NCBI RefSeq assembly: GCF_017876495.1 | Contig: NZ_JAGIOB010000001.1 | Span: 1,612,001 to 1,676,000, forward strand | Length of the DNA stretch: 64,000 nucleotides | Origin: Microlunatus capsulatus | Lineage (GTDB): Bacteria > Actinomycetota > Actinomycetes > Propionibacteriales > Propionibacteriaceae | Direction: 5' to 3' | In this document: piece after piece, positions 9,604 through 18,383 of the stretch | How positions within the stretch are numbered: position 1 is the stretch's first letter | Layout of the letters: each line of letters starts with the position of its first letter | Position numbers and translations under genes: made by a program | The notes under the pieces: generated by a model | Seen by the model: the letters and a program-made list of their open reading frames with translations, nothing else | Databases searched by the model: none | Told to the model about the DNA's origin: nothing

Positions 9604-9993
9604 TCAGGCCTCCTTCGGCTCGACGACGACGGTGATGTGGCTGGAGCGCTTCAGGATGCGGCTCGCGCTGCCCTTGGCCCGCGGCCGGATCCGTCGCATG
9701 GTCATGCCCTCGTCGACGAACGCCTGCGAGACGACGAGGTCCTCGCTGCGCAGGTTGTCGGTGTTGGCCGCGTTGGCCGCCGCGCTGGCGACGACCTTGT
9801 AGACCGGGTCGCTCGCAGCCTGGGGCGCGAACTTCAGGGTCACCAGGGCGTCCTGGACGCTCATGCCGCGCACCAGGTCGACGACCCGGCGGGCCTTGGT
9901 CGGGGAGACCCGGACCTGGCGCGCCACGGCGTACGAACCGGGACGGTCACCGAGCAGCGCCTGGCGGCGGCTCGGACGTGTGTCCTTGCTCAT
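9604..9993 (-). CDS. rplV: 50S ribosomal protein L22
   Basis: 129 residues. [20 protein letters not shown] and the C-terminal [20 protein letters not shown] hook that lines the exit tunnel identify L22. The ATG at 9993 is preferred because AAGGA is 9 nt upstream; ATG 10002 directly abuts that box. Confidence 0.96.
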   Translation of the reverse strand: MSKDTRPSRRQALLGDRPGSYAVARQVRVSPTKARRVVDLVRGMSVQDALVTLKFAPQAASDPVYKVVASAAANAANTDNLRSEDLVVSQAFVDEGMTMRRIRPRAKGSASRILKRSSHITVVVEPKEA

Positions 9994-10025
9994 CTGATCC
10001 ATTCCTTCTCTGCGTCCGCCCCGCG

Positions 10026-10307
10026 TCAGCGGCGGCGGGACTTCCGGTCGTCCTTGACGTGGCCACGGAAGGTCCGCGTCGGGGCGAACTCACCGAGCTT
10101 GTGGCCCACCATGGAGTCGGTCACGAAGACCGGCACGTGCTTGCGACCGTCGTGCACCGCGATGGTGTGGCCGATCATGTCCGGCACGATCATCGAGCGG
10201 CGCGACCAGGTCTTGATGACGTTCTTGGTCCCGCGGCCGTTCTGCACCTCCACCTTCTTGGCGAGGTGGTCGTCGACGAACGGGCCCTTCTTCAGGCTGC
10301 GTGGCAT
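10026..10307 (-). CDS. rpsS: 30S ribosomal protein S19
   Basis: 93 residues, [20 protein letters not shown] at the start and [16 protein letters not shown] at the end, diagnostic for S19 of the 30S head. Located between rplB and rplV as usual. Confidence 0.99.
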   Translation of the reverse strand: MPRSLKKGPFVDDHLAKKVEVQNGRGTKNVIKTWSRRSMIVPDMIGHTIAVHDGRKHVPVFVTDSMVGHKLGEFAPTRTFRGHVKDDRKSRRR

Positions 10308-10327
10308 CTGTTTTCCCTAGCTCCTGC

Positions 10328-11164
10328 TCAGCGCTTCTTGCCGGACTTGCGGCGGCGGACGATCATGCGGCTGCTGGCCTTGTTCTTGTCGCGGGTGCGA
10401 CCCTCGGCCTGGCCCCACGGCGAGACCGGGTGGCGACCACCGGAGGTCTTGCCCTCACCACCACCGTGCGGGTGGTCGATCGGGTTCATGGCGACACCGC
10501 GGACGGTCGGGCGCTTGCCCTTCCAGCGGTTGCGGCCGGCCTTGCCCCAGTTGATGTTCGACTGCTCGGCGTTGCCGACCTCGCCGATGGTGGCGCGGCA
10601 GCGGACGTCGACCAGCCGCATCTCGCCCGAGGGCATGCGCAGCGTGGCGTTCTTGCCCTCGCGGGCCACCAGCTGGATGCTCGACCCGGCGGAGCGGGCC
10701 AGCTTGGCGCCACCGCCCGGACGCAGCTCGACGGCGTGGATCGTGGTGCCGACGGGGATGTTGCGCAGCGGGAGGTTGTTGCCCGGCTTGATGTCCGCGC
10801 CCTCGCCGGCCTCCACCGCCGCACCCTGGGCCAGGCCCTGGGGAGCGATGATGTAGCGCTTCTCGCCGTCCGCGAAGTGCAGCAGCGCGATGCGCGCCGT
10901 GCGGTTCGGGTCGTACTCGATGTGCGCGACCTTGGCGGGGACGCCGTCCTTGTCGTAGCGCTTGAAGTCCACCAGGCGGTAGGCCTGCTTGTGGCCGCCG
11001 CCGATGTGCCGGGTGGTGATCCGGCCGGTGTTGTTGCGGCCACCGGTCTTCGGGCTGGGGACCAGGAGCGACTTCTCCGGGGTCGAGCGCGTCAGCTCGA
11101 CGAAGTCGGCCACGCTGCTGCCGCGACGACCCGGCGTGGTCGGCTTGTACTTACGGATACCCAT
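10328..11164 (-). CDS. rplB: 50S ribosomal protein L2
   Basis: 278 residues, standard. [17 protein letters not shown] at the N-terminus and [18 protein letters not shown] near residue 220, the conserved His-containing loop by the peptidyl transferase centre. Confidence 0.99.
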   Translation of the reverse strand: MGIRKYKPTTPGRRGSSVADFVELTRSTPEKSLLVPSPKTGGRNNTGRITTRHIGGGHKQAYRLVDFKRYDKDGVPAKVAHIEYDPNRTARIALLHFADGEKRYIIAPQGLAQGAAVEAGEGADIKPGNNLPLRNIPVGTTIHAVELRPGGGAKLARSAGSSIQLVAREGKNATLRMPSGEMRLVDVRCRATIGEVGNAEQSNINWGKAGRNRWKGKRPTVRGVAMNPIDHPHGGGEGKTSGGRHPVSPWGQAEGRTRDKNKASSRMIVRRRKSGKKR

Positions 11165-11183
11165 GTCTGTTCCTTACCTGTCC

Positions 11184-11492
11184 TCAGCCTGCGGGTGCGG
11201 AGAAGATGTCGATCCGCTCGCCGTCGGCGACGGAGACGATGGCCCGCTTGGTGTCGGGACGCTTCCCGACGCCGGCCCGCGTGCGGCGCTTCTTGCCGGT
11301 CCGGTTCAGCGTGTTCACGCCGGTGACCTTGACCTTGAAGACGGCCTCGACGGCGATCTTGATCTCGGTCTTGTTCGCGTCGGGGGCGACGAGGAACGTG
11401 TACTTGTTCTCGTCGAGCAGCCCGTAGCTCTTCTCGCTCACCACGGGGGCGAGCAGGATGTCGCGGTGGTCGCGGATCTTGACGTTGGTCAC
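11184..11492 (-). CDS. rplW: 50S ribosomal protein L23
   Basis: 102 residues; [19 protein letters not shown] identifies L23, the docking site for trigger factor and SRP at the tunnel exit. GTG start overlaps the rplD stop by 4 nt. Confidence 0.98.
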   Translation of the reverse strand: MTNVKIRDHRDILLAPVVSEKSYGLLDENKYTFLVAPDANKTEIKIAVEAVFKVKVTGVNTLNRTGKKRRTRAGVGKRPDTKRAIVSVADGERIDIFSAPAG

Positions 11493-12214
11493 TGGACCTC
11501 TCCTTCGGCGAGCTCGGCGTCAGCGCCGGTCAGGGCGTCGGCCTCGGAGGCGGTGGCGACGGCCTTGGCCGAACGGCCCTTGGCCGGCCCCGCCACGTAG
11601 GCGTCGAGCGCCGCGGCGGTGAAGACGACCTCGTCGTTGACGAGCACGTCGTAGGCGTTCAGCTGGTCGACGGCGATCGCGTGCACGTCGGCCGCGTTGC
11701 GCAGGCTCAGCCAGGCCAGGTCGTCGTCACGGTGGAGGACGACGAGCACCTTCGGGCTGGAGGCCACGGTGGCGAGCGCGGCGATCGCGGTCTTGGTGGA
11801 GGGCACGTCGCCCAGCACCAGGTCGGCGACCACGTGCACCCGGCCGTCACGGGCCCGGTCCGACAGCGCGCCGCGGAGGGCGGCGGCGATCATCTTCTTG
11901 GGCGTCCGCTGGGCGTAGCCGTGCGGCTGCGGGCCGTGCACGACGCCACCGCCGACGAACTGCGGCGCACGGGTCGAGCCCTGGCGGGCGCGGCCGGTGC
12001 CCTTCTGGCGGTACGGCTTCTTGCCACCACCGCGCACGTCGGCGCGGGTCTTGGTGGCGTGGGTGCCCTGACGGGCGGCGGCCAGCTGGGCCACCACGAC
12101 CTGGTGGATCAGCGGCACGTTGGCGGTGACGTCGAACAGCTCGGCGGGCAGGTCGGTCGTGCCGGCCTTCGCGCCGCTGGCGTCCAGGACGTCGACAGTG
12201 CGGGTCTCGCTCAT
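11489..12214 (-). CDS. rplD: 50S ribosomal protein L4
   Basis: 241 residues; the tunnel loop region [20 protein letters not shown] (about residues 56-75) is diagnostic. The C-terminus is extended by an Ala/Glu-rich tail of about 30 residues. ATG overlaps the rplC stop by 4 nt. In E. coli L4 represses its own operon; the rpsJ leader here is long and structured. Confidence 0.98.
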   Translation of the reverse strand: MSETRTVDVLDASGAKAGTTDLPAELFDVTANVPLIHQVVVAQLAAARQGTHATKTRADVRGGGKKPYRQKGTGRARQGSTRAPQFVGGGVVHGPQPHGYAQRTPKKMIAAALRGALSDRARDGRVHVVADLVLGDVPSTKTAIAALATVASSPKVLVVLHRDDDLAWLSLRNAADVHAIAVDQLNAYDVLVNDEVVFTAAALDAYVAGPAKGRSAKAVATASEADALTGADAELAEGEVQ

Positions 12215-12885
12215 GCGGGGTCTCCCTTCTTGGCCGCGCTGCGCAGGACGACCAGGCCGCCCTTGGCGCCCGGGATCGCCCCCTTGATGAGGATCAGGCC
12301 GCGCTCGGCGTCGACGGCGTGCACGGTGAGGTTCTGCACGGTGACGCGCTCGACACCCATCCGGCCGGCCATCTTCATGCCCTTGAACACACGACCGGGG
12401 GTGGCGCAGCCGCCGATGGAACCGGGCGAGCGGTGCTTGCGGTGCACACCGTGCGAGGCGCGCAGACCGTGGAAGCCGTGCCGCTTCATGACGCCGGCGG
12501 TGCCCTTGCCCTTGCTGACGCCGGTCACGTCCACGACCTCGTCGGCGGCGAAGACCTCAGCGGTCAGCTCCTGCCCGAGGGTGAACTCGGTGGCGTCGGT
12601 GGTGCGGATCTCGACGAGGTGCTTGCGGGGGGTGACCCCGGCCTTCTCGAAGTGACCGGCCGACGGCTTGGTGACCTGCTTGGCCTTGATGGCGCCGAAG
12701 CCCAGCTGCACGGCCCCGTAGCCGTTCACGTCGGGGGTGCGGACCTGGGTGACGACGCAGGGACCGGCCTGGACGACGGTGACCGGGACGACGCGGTTGT
12801 TCGCGTCCCACAGCTGCGTCATGCCGAGCTTGGTGCCCAGCAGGCCCTTGACCTTGCGGTCGGAGATGACAGAAGGAGTGCTCAT
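12211..12885 (-). CDS. rplC: 50S ribosomal protein L3
   Basis: 224 residues; [20 protein letters not shown] at the N-terminus and [20 protein letters not shown] near residue 135, close to the peptidyl transferase centre. 13 nt after rpsJ. Confidence 0.99.
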   Translation of the reverse strand: MSTPSVISDRKVKGLLGTKLGMTQLWDANNRVVPVTVVQAGPCVVTQVRTPDVNGYGAVQLGFGAIKAKQVTKPSAGHFEKAGVTPRKHLVEIRTTDATEFTLGQELTAEVFAADEVVDVTGVSKGKGTAGVMKRHGFHGLRASHGVHRKHRSPGSIGGCATPGRVFKGMKMAGRMGVERVTVQNLTVHAVDAERGLILIKGAIPGAKGGLVVLRSAAKKGDPA

Positions 12886-12898
12886 GGTTCTTTCGTCC

Positions 12899-13207
12899 TC
12901 AGAGCTTGATCTCGATGTCGACGCCCGCGGGCAGGTCGAGACGCATCAGAGAGTCAACGGTCTTGGGGGTCGGGTCGATGATGTCGATCAGACGCTTGTG
13001 CGTCCGCATCTCGAAGTGCTCCCGGCTGTCCTTGTACTTGTGGGGAGAACGGATCACGCAGAACACGTTCTTCTCGGTCGGGAGCGGCACCGGCCCGGCG
13101 ACCTGGGCACCCGTGCGCGTCACCGTGTCCACGATCTTGCGCGCGGAGGAGTCGATGACCTCGTGGTCATAGGCCTTGAGCCTGATGCGGATCTTTTGTC
13201 CCGCCAC
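12899..13207 (-). CDS. rpsJ: 30S ribosomal protein S10 / NusE
   Basis: 102 residues, [20 protein letters not shown] from a GTG start with AAGGA six bases upstream. S10 also serves as transcription factor NusE and binds NusG. First gene of the 21-gene S10/spc operon, preceded by a structured leader of about 260 nt. Confidence 0.99.
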   Translation of the reverse strand: MAGQKIRIRLKAYDHEVIDSSARKIVDTVTRTGAQVAGPVPLPTEKNVFCVIRSPHKYKDSREHFEMRTHKRLIDIIDPTPKTVDSLMRLDLPAGVDIEIKL

Positions 13208-13466
13208 AGTTCGTCCTTACGTCTCAGTACATCCGGCATTGAAGTCCTGCACTTGCTCCCACCCCCGCGGTCGGGCGTGTCGGGCGCCTTCCGGCGCACG
13301 GCTCCCCGCAGTTCCCTGCGGTGGGGGGTGACCTGGGCGATCCGGGGACCGCCCTCCCCGGTCCGGAGGACCAGGAGGTCGGAGGCTGTCGGGGCACTGC
13401 TCCCCACCCCGGCCGTCCGAAGACGTCCTCAGGCGTGGCGCACCCCGGCGAACCTGCCAAAGCAAC
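13208..13466 (-). promoter_or_regulatory. Structured 5' leader of the S10 operon
   Basis: About 260 nt between the predicted transcription start and rpsJ with no gene. In transcript order it can form: a bulged hairpin at 13341-13367 (TCCGG..ACCG/CGGT..CCGGA type), a 6-bp hairpin CCGCAG-GGAA-CTGCGG at 13306-13321, and a 5-bp hairpin GCGCC-GGAA-GGCGC at 13284-13297. The last two carry the same GGAA (GNRA) tetraloop, 8 nt apart. An autoregulatory site for a ribosomal protein (L4 in E. coli) is a reasonable guess; no match to a described leader was recognised. Confidence 0.5.
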
Positions 13467-13472
13467 CTGGCA

Positions 13473-13501
13473 ATCTTGTCAGACACGGGCGGTGAGATCA
13501 A
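13473..13501 (-). promoter_or_regulatory. Promoter of the S10/spc operon
   Basis: On the minus strand: TTGATC, 17-nt spacer, CAAGAT, a good vegetative-type promoter. The remaining bases 13502-13707, up to the divergent gene at 13708, hold no recognisable gene; they are GC-rich with short palindromes only. Confidence 0.7.
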
Positions 13502-13707
13502 ATCTGGGCCGCACCCATCCCGCCTCGCGGGCCAGCGGGCCCGCCCCGGCCGGGGCTCCGCCCGGGACGACGTCCACCGGGCTGCGCCCAGCATAGGCCC
13601 TCGCGGGTCGTCGCGGCGGCGGAGCACGCTGGTGCCGTCGCCCGCGGTCGCGGACCACGGGACGGCGGCCGGGGCTCCGCCGGCGCCGGCACCCCTACGC
13701 TGACCCG

Positions 13708-15090
13708 GTGCGGATGAGGGCCGGGGTGGCCGCGGGCCACCCCTCGACGACGGCGGCCGGCCTGGCGACCCTGCGGGCAGGCGGCAGCGCCGTCGACGCC
13801 GCGGTGGCCATGATGCTGGTCAGCTGCGCGGCCGAGACCATCTTCACCGGCCTCAGCGGGGGCGGCTTCGCCACCGTCGTCGACACGGCCGGCGAGGTCA
13901 CCTGCGTCGACTTCTTCGTCGCGGTCCCCGGGCTGGACGGCACCTCCCCCGGCGCCGGCACCGCGATCGAGGTCAGCTTCGTCGGCCAGCCCATGCCGTA
14001 CGAGATCGGCCCGGCGACCGTGGCCGTGCCCGGGGTCCCCGCCGGCGCGCACCACCTGTGGCGGCGCTGGGGCCGGTTGCCCTGGGCCGACGTCGTCGCC
14101 CCCGGCCTGGCCGCCTCCCACGGCACCCCCTTCCCGCTCACCCACGCGGTGCTGCTGCCGGTGATCGCGCCCGCCATGTGCGTCGGCGACGGCCTGCAGG
14201 TCTACCGCCGGCCCGACGGCACCCTCCTCCAGGCGGGCGACCGGCTGGCCCACCCCGACCACCACCACGCCTACCGGCTGCTGGCGCAGGACCCGGAGGC
14301 CTTCTACCGCGGCGCCTACGCCGACGCGCTGGTCGCGGCGGTCGCCGACGGCGGCGCGCTGAGCGCGGCGGACCTGGCCGCCTACCGGGTGGTCGAGACC
14401 CGTCCCCGGCAGGCCCGCTTCGACGAGGTCACCGTGCACGCGCGTGGCGACGACCTCGACGACCTGCTCACCACCCTGGCCCGGGCGGCGGGCACCGTCC
14501 CCGGCGACCCGACGACGGACCCGGCCTCGGCCCTCGGCCTGGTGGAGGCGTTGCGCGGCCCCGACCGCCGGGCGGAGACCACCAACGTCGTCGCCGTGGA
14601 CGCCGACGGGGGCGCCTGCGCGCTGACGACGAGCCTCGGCCTCGGCTCCGGGGTCTGGGTGCCGGGGTTCGGCGTGCACCTCAACTCGATGCTGGGCGAG
14701 GGCGAGCTGATCCGGGAGAGCCTCGACCCCGGCCTGCGGATGGGCTCGATGATGTCGCCGCTCGTGGCGCTGGACGCCGAGGGCGCGCCCGTGGCCGTCG
14801 CCGGCGCCGCCGGGGGCAGCCGGATCCGGCCGGCGCTGCTGCAGGTGCTGGTGCGGATGCTCCGCGGCGCCTCCCCCCAGGAGGCGATCGACGCCCCCCG
14901 GCTCAACGCCCTCCCCGACCTCGTGCGGGCCGAGCCCGGCTTCAGCCCGGCCGTCCTGGCGGCGCTCGGCGAGCGGGACCCCGTCGCCGTCGCGGCCTCG
15001 CGCGACCCCTACTTCGGCGGGGTCTCGGCGCTGAGCCCGCTCGGCGGCGGCGCCGACCCGCGGCGCAGCGGCTCGGTCGCCCTGCTCTGA
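13708..15090 (+). CDS. Gamma-glutamyltransferase-family protein
   Basis: 460 residues, an Ntn-hydrolase of the gamma-glutamyltranspeptidase family, normally made as a proenzyme that cleaves itself before a catalytic Thr. That Thr is likely T291 in ETTNVVAVDADGG; the downstream LGLGSGVWVPGFGVHLNSML, GSMMSPLVAL and GGSRIRPALLQ match the family's substrate and oxyanion motifs. The N-terminal part is about 100 residues shorter than in E. coli GGT and there is no signal peptide, so it is probably cytoplasmic and its substrate may not be glutathione. GTG start: TACGCT ends 6 nt upstream with no ribosome binding site, the leaderless pattern. Divergent from the rpsJ promoter. Confidence 0.8.
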   Translation: MRMRAGVAAGHPSTTAAGLATLRAGGSAVDAAVAMMLVSCAAETIFTGLSGGGFATVVDTAGEVTCVDFFVAVPGLDGTSPGAGTAIEVSFVGQPMPYEIGPATVAVPGVPAGAHHLWRRWGRLPWADVVAPGLAASHGTPFPLTHAVLLPVIAPAMCVGDGLQVYRRPDGTLLQAGDRLAHPDHHHAYRLLAQDPEAFYRGAYADALVAAVADGGALSAADLAAYRVVETRPRQARFDEVTVHARGDDLDDLLTTLARAAGTVPGDPTTDPASALGLVEALRGPDRRAETTNVVAVDADGGACALTTSLGLGSGVWVPGFGVHLNSMLGEGELIRESLDPGLRMGSMMSPLVALDAEGAPVAVAGAAGGSRIRPALLQVLVRMLRGASPQEAIDAPRLNALPDLVRAEPGFSPAVLAALGERDPVAVAASRDPYFGGVSALSPLGGGADPRRSGSVALL

Positions 15091-15132
15091 GCCGGTCCGG
15101 GCGCCCCGTCACCGCCCTCTAGGGTTTCCGGT

Positions 15133-17394
15133 GTGACCCCTACGGCGCCTGCCTCCACCTACCGTCTCCAGGTCCAGCGCGACTTCACCCTCGCCGACGC
15201 GACCGCCCTCCTCGACCACCTGGCCGACCTCGGCGTCGGCGCGGTGTACCTGTCGCCGCTGCTCCGCTCCACCACCGGCTCCGCGCACGGCTACGACACC
15301 GTTGACGTGACCGAGGTCGACCCCGACCGCGGGGGCGAGGAGGGCCTGCGGGCGCTCTTCGCGGCCGCGGAGGCGGCCGGCCTGGGCGTCGTCGTCGACA
15401 TCGTGCCCAACCACCTCGGCGTCGAGGTGCCCGCCGAGAACCCGGCCTGGTGGGACGTCCTCCAGCACGGCCGCGACGCCGCTCACGCGTCCTGGTTCGA
15501 CATCGACTGGAGCCGGCCGCGGCTGCTGCTGCCGGTGCTCGGGGACGACGCCGAGCTCACCGTGCAGGACGGCGAGCTGCGCTACTACGACCACCGCTTC
15601 CCGCTGGCCCCCGGCAGCTGGTCCGAGGGCGAGGACGCCGCCACGGTGCACGACCGGCAGCACTACGAGCTGGTGCACTGGTCGCGGGGCAACACCGACC
15701 TGGGCTACCGCCGGTTCTTCGCCGTGACCACCCTGGCCGGGGTGCGGCAGGAGGACGAGGCCGTCTTCGACGCCACCCACGTCAAGGTCCGCGAGTGGGT
15801 GGAGCGCGGGGTGACCGGCCTGCGGATCGACCACCCGGACGGTCTCGTCGATCCCGGGGAGTACCTCCGCCGGCTGCGCGCGCTGGCGCCGGACCAGTGG
15901 ATCACCGTGGAGAAGATCCTCGAGCCCGGCGAGCAGCTGCCGGCCGACTGGCCGGTGGAGGGCACGACAGGCTACGACGCCATGCGCGAGGTCAACGGGC
16001 TGTTCGTCGACCCCGGCCACGAGCACGAGCTGACCGCGCTCTACCAGCGGCTCACCGGGGACGAGCGCAACATCGCCGAGCACGTCGAGGCGGGCAAGCG
16101 GATGGTCGTCACCGAGCTGCTGGTCGCCGAGATCCGGCGGATGGCGGCGCTGGTGCCCGACGTCGAGGACGCGGAGGCGGCGATCGCCGAGGTGGCCGTG
16201 GCCTTCGCCGTCTACCGCTCCTACCTCCCCGACGGCGTGGCCGACCTCGACCACGCCCTGGCCCTGGCCGCCCGCCGGCGCCCGCAGCTGCGCGAGGCGC
16301 TCGACGCCCTCAGCCCGCGGCTGCACGACGGCGACGACGAGCTGGCCCGCCGGATGCAGCAGCTGAGCGGCGCGACCATGGCCAAGGGCACCGAGGACAC
16401 CGCCTTCTACCGCTACGCCCGCTTCGTCGCGCTCAACGAGGTCGGCGCCGACCCCGACGAGCTGGGCATCGACCTCGAGGCCTTCCACGCCGCGCAGGTG
16501 GCCCGCCAGGAGCGCCAGCCCCGGTCGATGACCGGGCTCAGCACCCACGACACCAAGCGTGGCGAGGACGTCCGCGCGCGGCTGGCCGTGCTCGCCGAGA
16601 TCCCCCAGGCCTGGGGCGAGTTCGCCGAGCAGTTCCTCGCCGCCACCGCCGTCCCCCGCCCGGCGTTCGGCTACTTCCTGGCCCAGACGCTGGTGGGCGC
16701 CGGACCGGTGGAGCGGGAGCGGATGCACGCCTACGCCGAGAAGGCGATGCGCGAGGCGAGCGACGGCACCACCTACACCGACGTCGACGAGGCCTACGAG
16801 GCGGCCGTGCACGCCGCCGTCGACGCCGCCTACGACGAGCCGCAGCTGCGCGCCGCGTGGGACGACCTCGTCGCCGCCGTCACCCCGCACGGCTGGACCA
16901 ACGCGCTGGGCCAGAAGCTCGTGCAGCTGACGATGCCGGGGGTCCCCGACGTCTACCAGGGCACCGAGCTGTGGGACGACTCGCTGGTGGACCCCGACAA
17001 CCGGCGTCCGGTCGACTTCGACCGGCGCCGCGCGCTGCTGGCCGAGGTGCGGCAGAGCCACCCGGGCGTCGACGGCACGGGGGCGGCCAAGCTGTGGGTC
17101 ACCACCCAGGCCCTGCACGCCCGGCGCGAGCACCCGGAGCTGTTCACCGGCTACACGCCGCTGCACGCCACCGGCCCGGCCGCTCACCACCTGGTGGCCT
17201 TCGACCGCGGCGGGGCGCTCACCCTGGCCACCCGGCTGCCCCTCGGGCTCGCCGCCGCCGGCGGCTGGCTGGACACGACGCTCACCCTGCCCGGGCGCGT
17301 GGTCGACGAGCTGACGGGTCGGGAGCACGAGGGCACGGTGCAGGTCGCCGACGTCCTGGACCGCTACCCCGTCGCGCTGCTGCTGCCGGCCTGA
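15133..17394 (+). CDS. treY: Maltooligosyltrehalose synthase
   Basis: 753 residues, glycoside hydrolase family 13. Converts the reducing-end alpha-1,4 bond of maltodextrins to an alpha,alpha-1,1 bond, the first step of TreY/TreZ trehalose synthesis. ASTYRLQVQRDFTL at the start, VVVDIVPNHLGVE (region II-type motif), GLRIDHPDGLVDP (nucleophile Asp region), ATMAKGTEDTAFYRY and GLSTHDTKRGEDVRARL are TreY hallmarks. Usually clustered with treX and treZ; neither is nearby. GTG start with TAGGGT 7 nt before it and no ribosome binding site. Confidence 0.95.
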   Translation: MTPTAPASTYRLQVQRDFTLADATALLDHLADLGVGAVYLSPLLRSTTGSAHGYDTVDVTEVDPDRGGEEGLRALFAAAEAAGLGVVVDIVPNHLGVEVPAENPAWWDVLQHGRDAAHASWFDIDWSRPRLLLPVLGDDAELTVQDGELRYYDHRFPLAPGSWSEGEDAATVHDRQHYELVHWSRGNTDLGYRRFFAVTTLAGVRQEDEAVFDATHVKVREWVERGVTGLRIDHPDGLVDPGEYLRRLRALAPDQWITVEKILEPGEQLPADWPVEGTTGYDAMREVNGLFVDPGHEHELTALYQRLTGDERNIAEHVEAGKRMVVTELLVAEIRRMAALVPDVEDAEAAIAEVAVAFAVYRSYLPDGVADLDHALALAARRRPQLREALDALSPRLHDGDDELARRMQQLSGATMAKGTEDTAFYRYARFVALNEVGADPDELGIDLEAFHAAQVARQERQPRSMTGLSTHDTKRGEDVRARLAVLAEIPQAWGEFAEQFLAATAVPRPAFGYFLAQTLVGAGPVERERMHAYAEKAMREASDGTTYTDVDEAYEAAVHAAVDAAYDEPQLRAAWDDLVAAVTPHGWTNALGQKLVQLTMPGVPDVYQGTELWDDSLVDPDNRRPVDFDRRRALLAEVRQSHPGVDGTGAAKLWVTTQALHARREHPELFTGYTPLHATGPAAHHLVAFDRGGALTLATRLPLGLAAAGGWLDTTLTLPGRVVDELTGREHEGTVQVADVLDRYPVALLLPA

Positions 17395-17416
17395 GCCGGT
17401 TGCCCGCTCACCGCGG

Positions 17417-17580
17417 CCTGAGCCTGTCGAGGGCCCTTCGACAGGCTCAGGGCGCGGGGCCGGCCAGGGCGCCGGGAGTCCGCCCTTCGACGGGCTCAGG
17501 GCGCGGGGTCGGCCAGGGCGCCGGGAGTCCGCCCTTCGACGGGCTCAGGGCGCGGGGTCGGTCAGGGCGCGGAGCGGCCC
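17417..17580. repeat. Palindrome plus 49-bp tandem repeats built on CCTTCGACAGGCTCAGG
   Basis: Between convergent treY and the ABC transporter. At 17417-17451 CCTGAGCCTGTCGAGGG faces CCCTTCGACAGGCTCAGG, an inverted repeat with a 1-nt bulge that could terminate both genes. The right arm then recurs in direct orientation with a 49-bp period (units starting 17434, 17483, 17532) with an almost constant filler, and a decayed fourth copy near 17578. The arm resembles an abundant dispersed intergenic repeat of GC-rich genomes. A degenerate copy starts near 40499. Confidence 0.85.
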
Positions 17581-17606
17581 CTCGCCAGGCTCGGGGCTCG
17601 GCCGGG

Positions 17607-18383
17607 TCAGATCGGGTCGAGGATGCGCTTGAGGAAAGTGCGGGTGCGGTCCTGCTGCGGGTCGGTGAGCACCTGGGCGGGTGCGCCCCGCTCCAGCACG
17701 ACGCCGCCGTCGAGGAACAGCACCTGGTCGGCCACCGAGCGGGCGAAGCGGATCTCGTGGGTGACGACGACCATCGTCCAGCCCTCGCCGGCCAGGTCCT
17801 GCATGACCGCGAGGACCTCCCCCACCAGCTCAGGGTCCAGCGCCGAGGTGGGCTCGTCGAACAGCATGAGCTCCGGCCGCTGGGCCAGGGCCCGGGCAAT
17901 GCCCACCCGCTGCTGCTGGCCGCCGGAGAGCTCGAAGGGTCGCTGCTCGGCCTTGGCCGCCAGCCCCACCCGGTCCAGCAGGCCGAGGGCCTCGGTGCGG
18001 ACCTCCTCGGCCGGCCGGCGCTGCACCACCCGCGGGCCGATCATCACGTTCTCCAGCACGGTGAGGTGCGGGAACAGGTTGTAGGACTGGAACACCATCG
18101 CGCTCTGGCCGCGCAGCCGGGCCAGCGCCCGCTTGTCGGGGCGGGACGCGAACTCGGTTGCGACGTCGCCGATCCGCACGGAGCCCTGCTCGGGCACCTC
18201 CAGCCCGTTGAGCGAGCGCAGCACCGTCGTCTTGCCCGAGCCCGAGGGGCCGATCAGCACCGTCACCGTGCCGGCGCCGGCGGTGAAGTCGACGCCCTGG
18301 AGGACCTCGTTGTCCCCGAAGCGCTTGTGCAGGTCGGCCACCTCGACCAGCGGCCGGGCGTCCTGCGGGGTGGGGTCGCTCAT
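17607..18383 (-). CDS. Polar amino acid ABC transporter ATP-binding protein
   Basis: 258 residues. Walker A GPSGSGKTT (about residues 43-51), Q-loop FQSYNLFPHL, signature LSGGQQQRVGIARAL, Walker B LMLFDEPTSALDPE, H-loop VTHE. The sequence is of the GlnQ/HisP subfamily that energises polar amino acid uptake. ATG overlaps the stop of the fused binding protein/permease gene by 4 nt, so the two form one transporter. The tandem palindromic repeats follow its stop. Confidence 0.93.
   Translation of the reverse strand: MSDPTPQDARPLVEVADLHKRFGDNEVLQGVDFTAGAGTVTVLIGPSGSGKTTVLRSLNGLEVPEQGSVRIGDVATEFASRPDKRALARLRGQSAMVFQSYNLFPHLTVLENVMIGPRVVQRRPAEEVRTEALGLLDRVGLAAKAEQRPFELSGGQQQRVGIARALAQRPELMLFDEPTSALDPELVGEVLAVMQDLAGEGWTMVVVTHEIRFARSVADQVLFLDGGVVLERGAPAQVLTDPQQDRTRTFLKRILDPI

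Noticed and set aside
17434-17580. A CRISPR array, because of regularly spaced repeats.
   Set aside because: The spacing filler is also repeated, so these are plain tandem repeats without unique spacers, and no cas genes are present.
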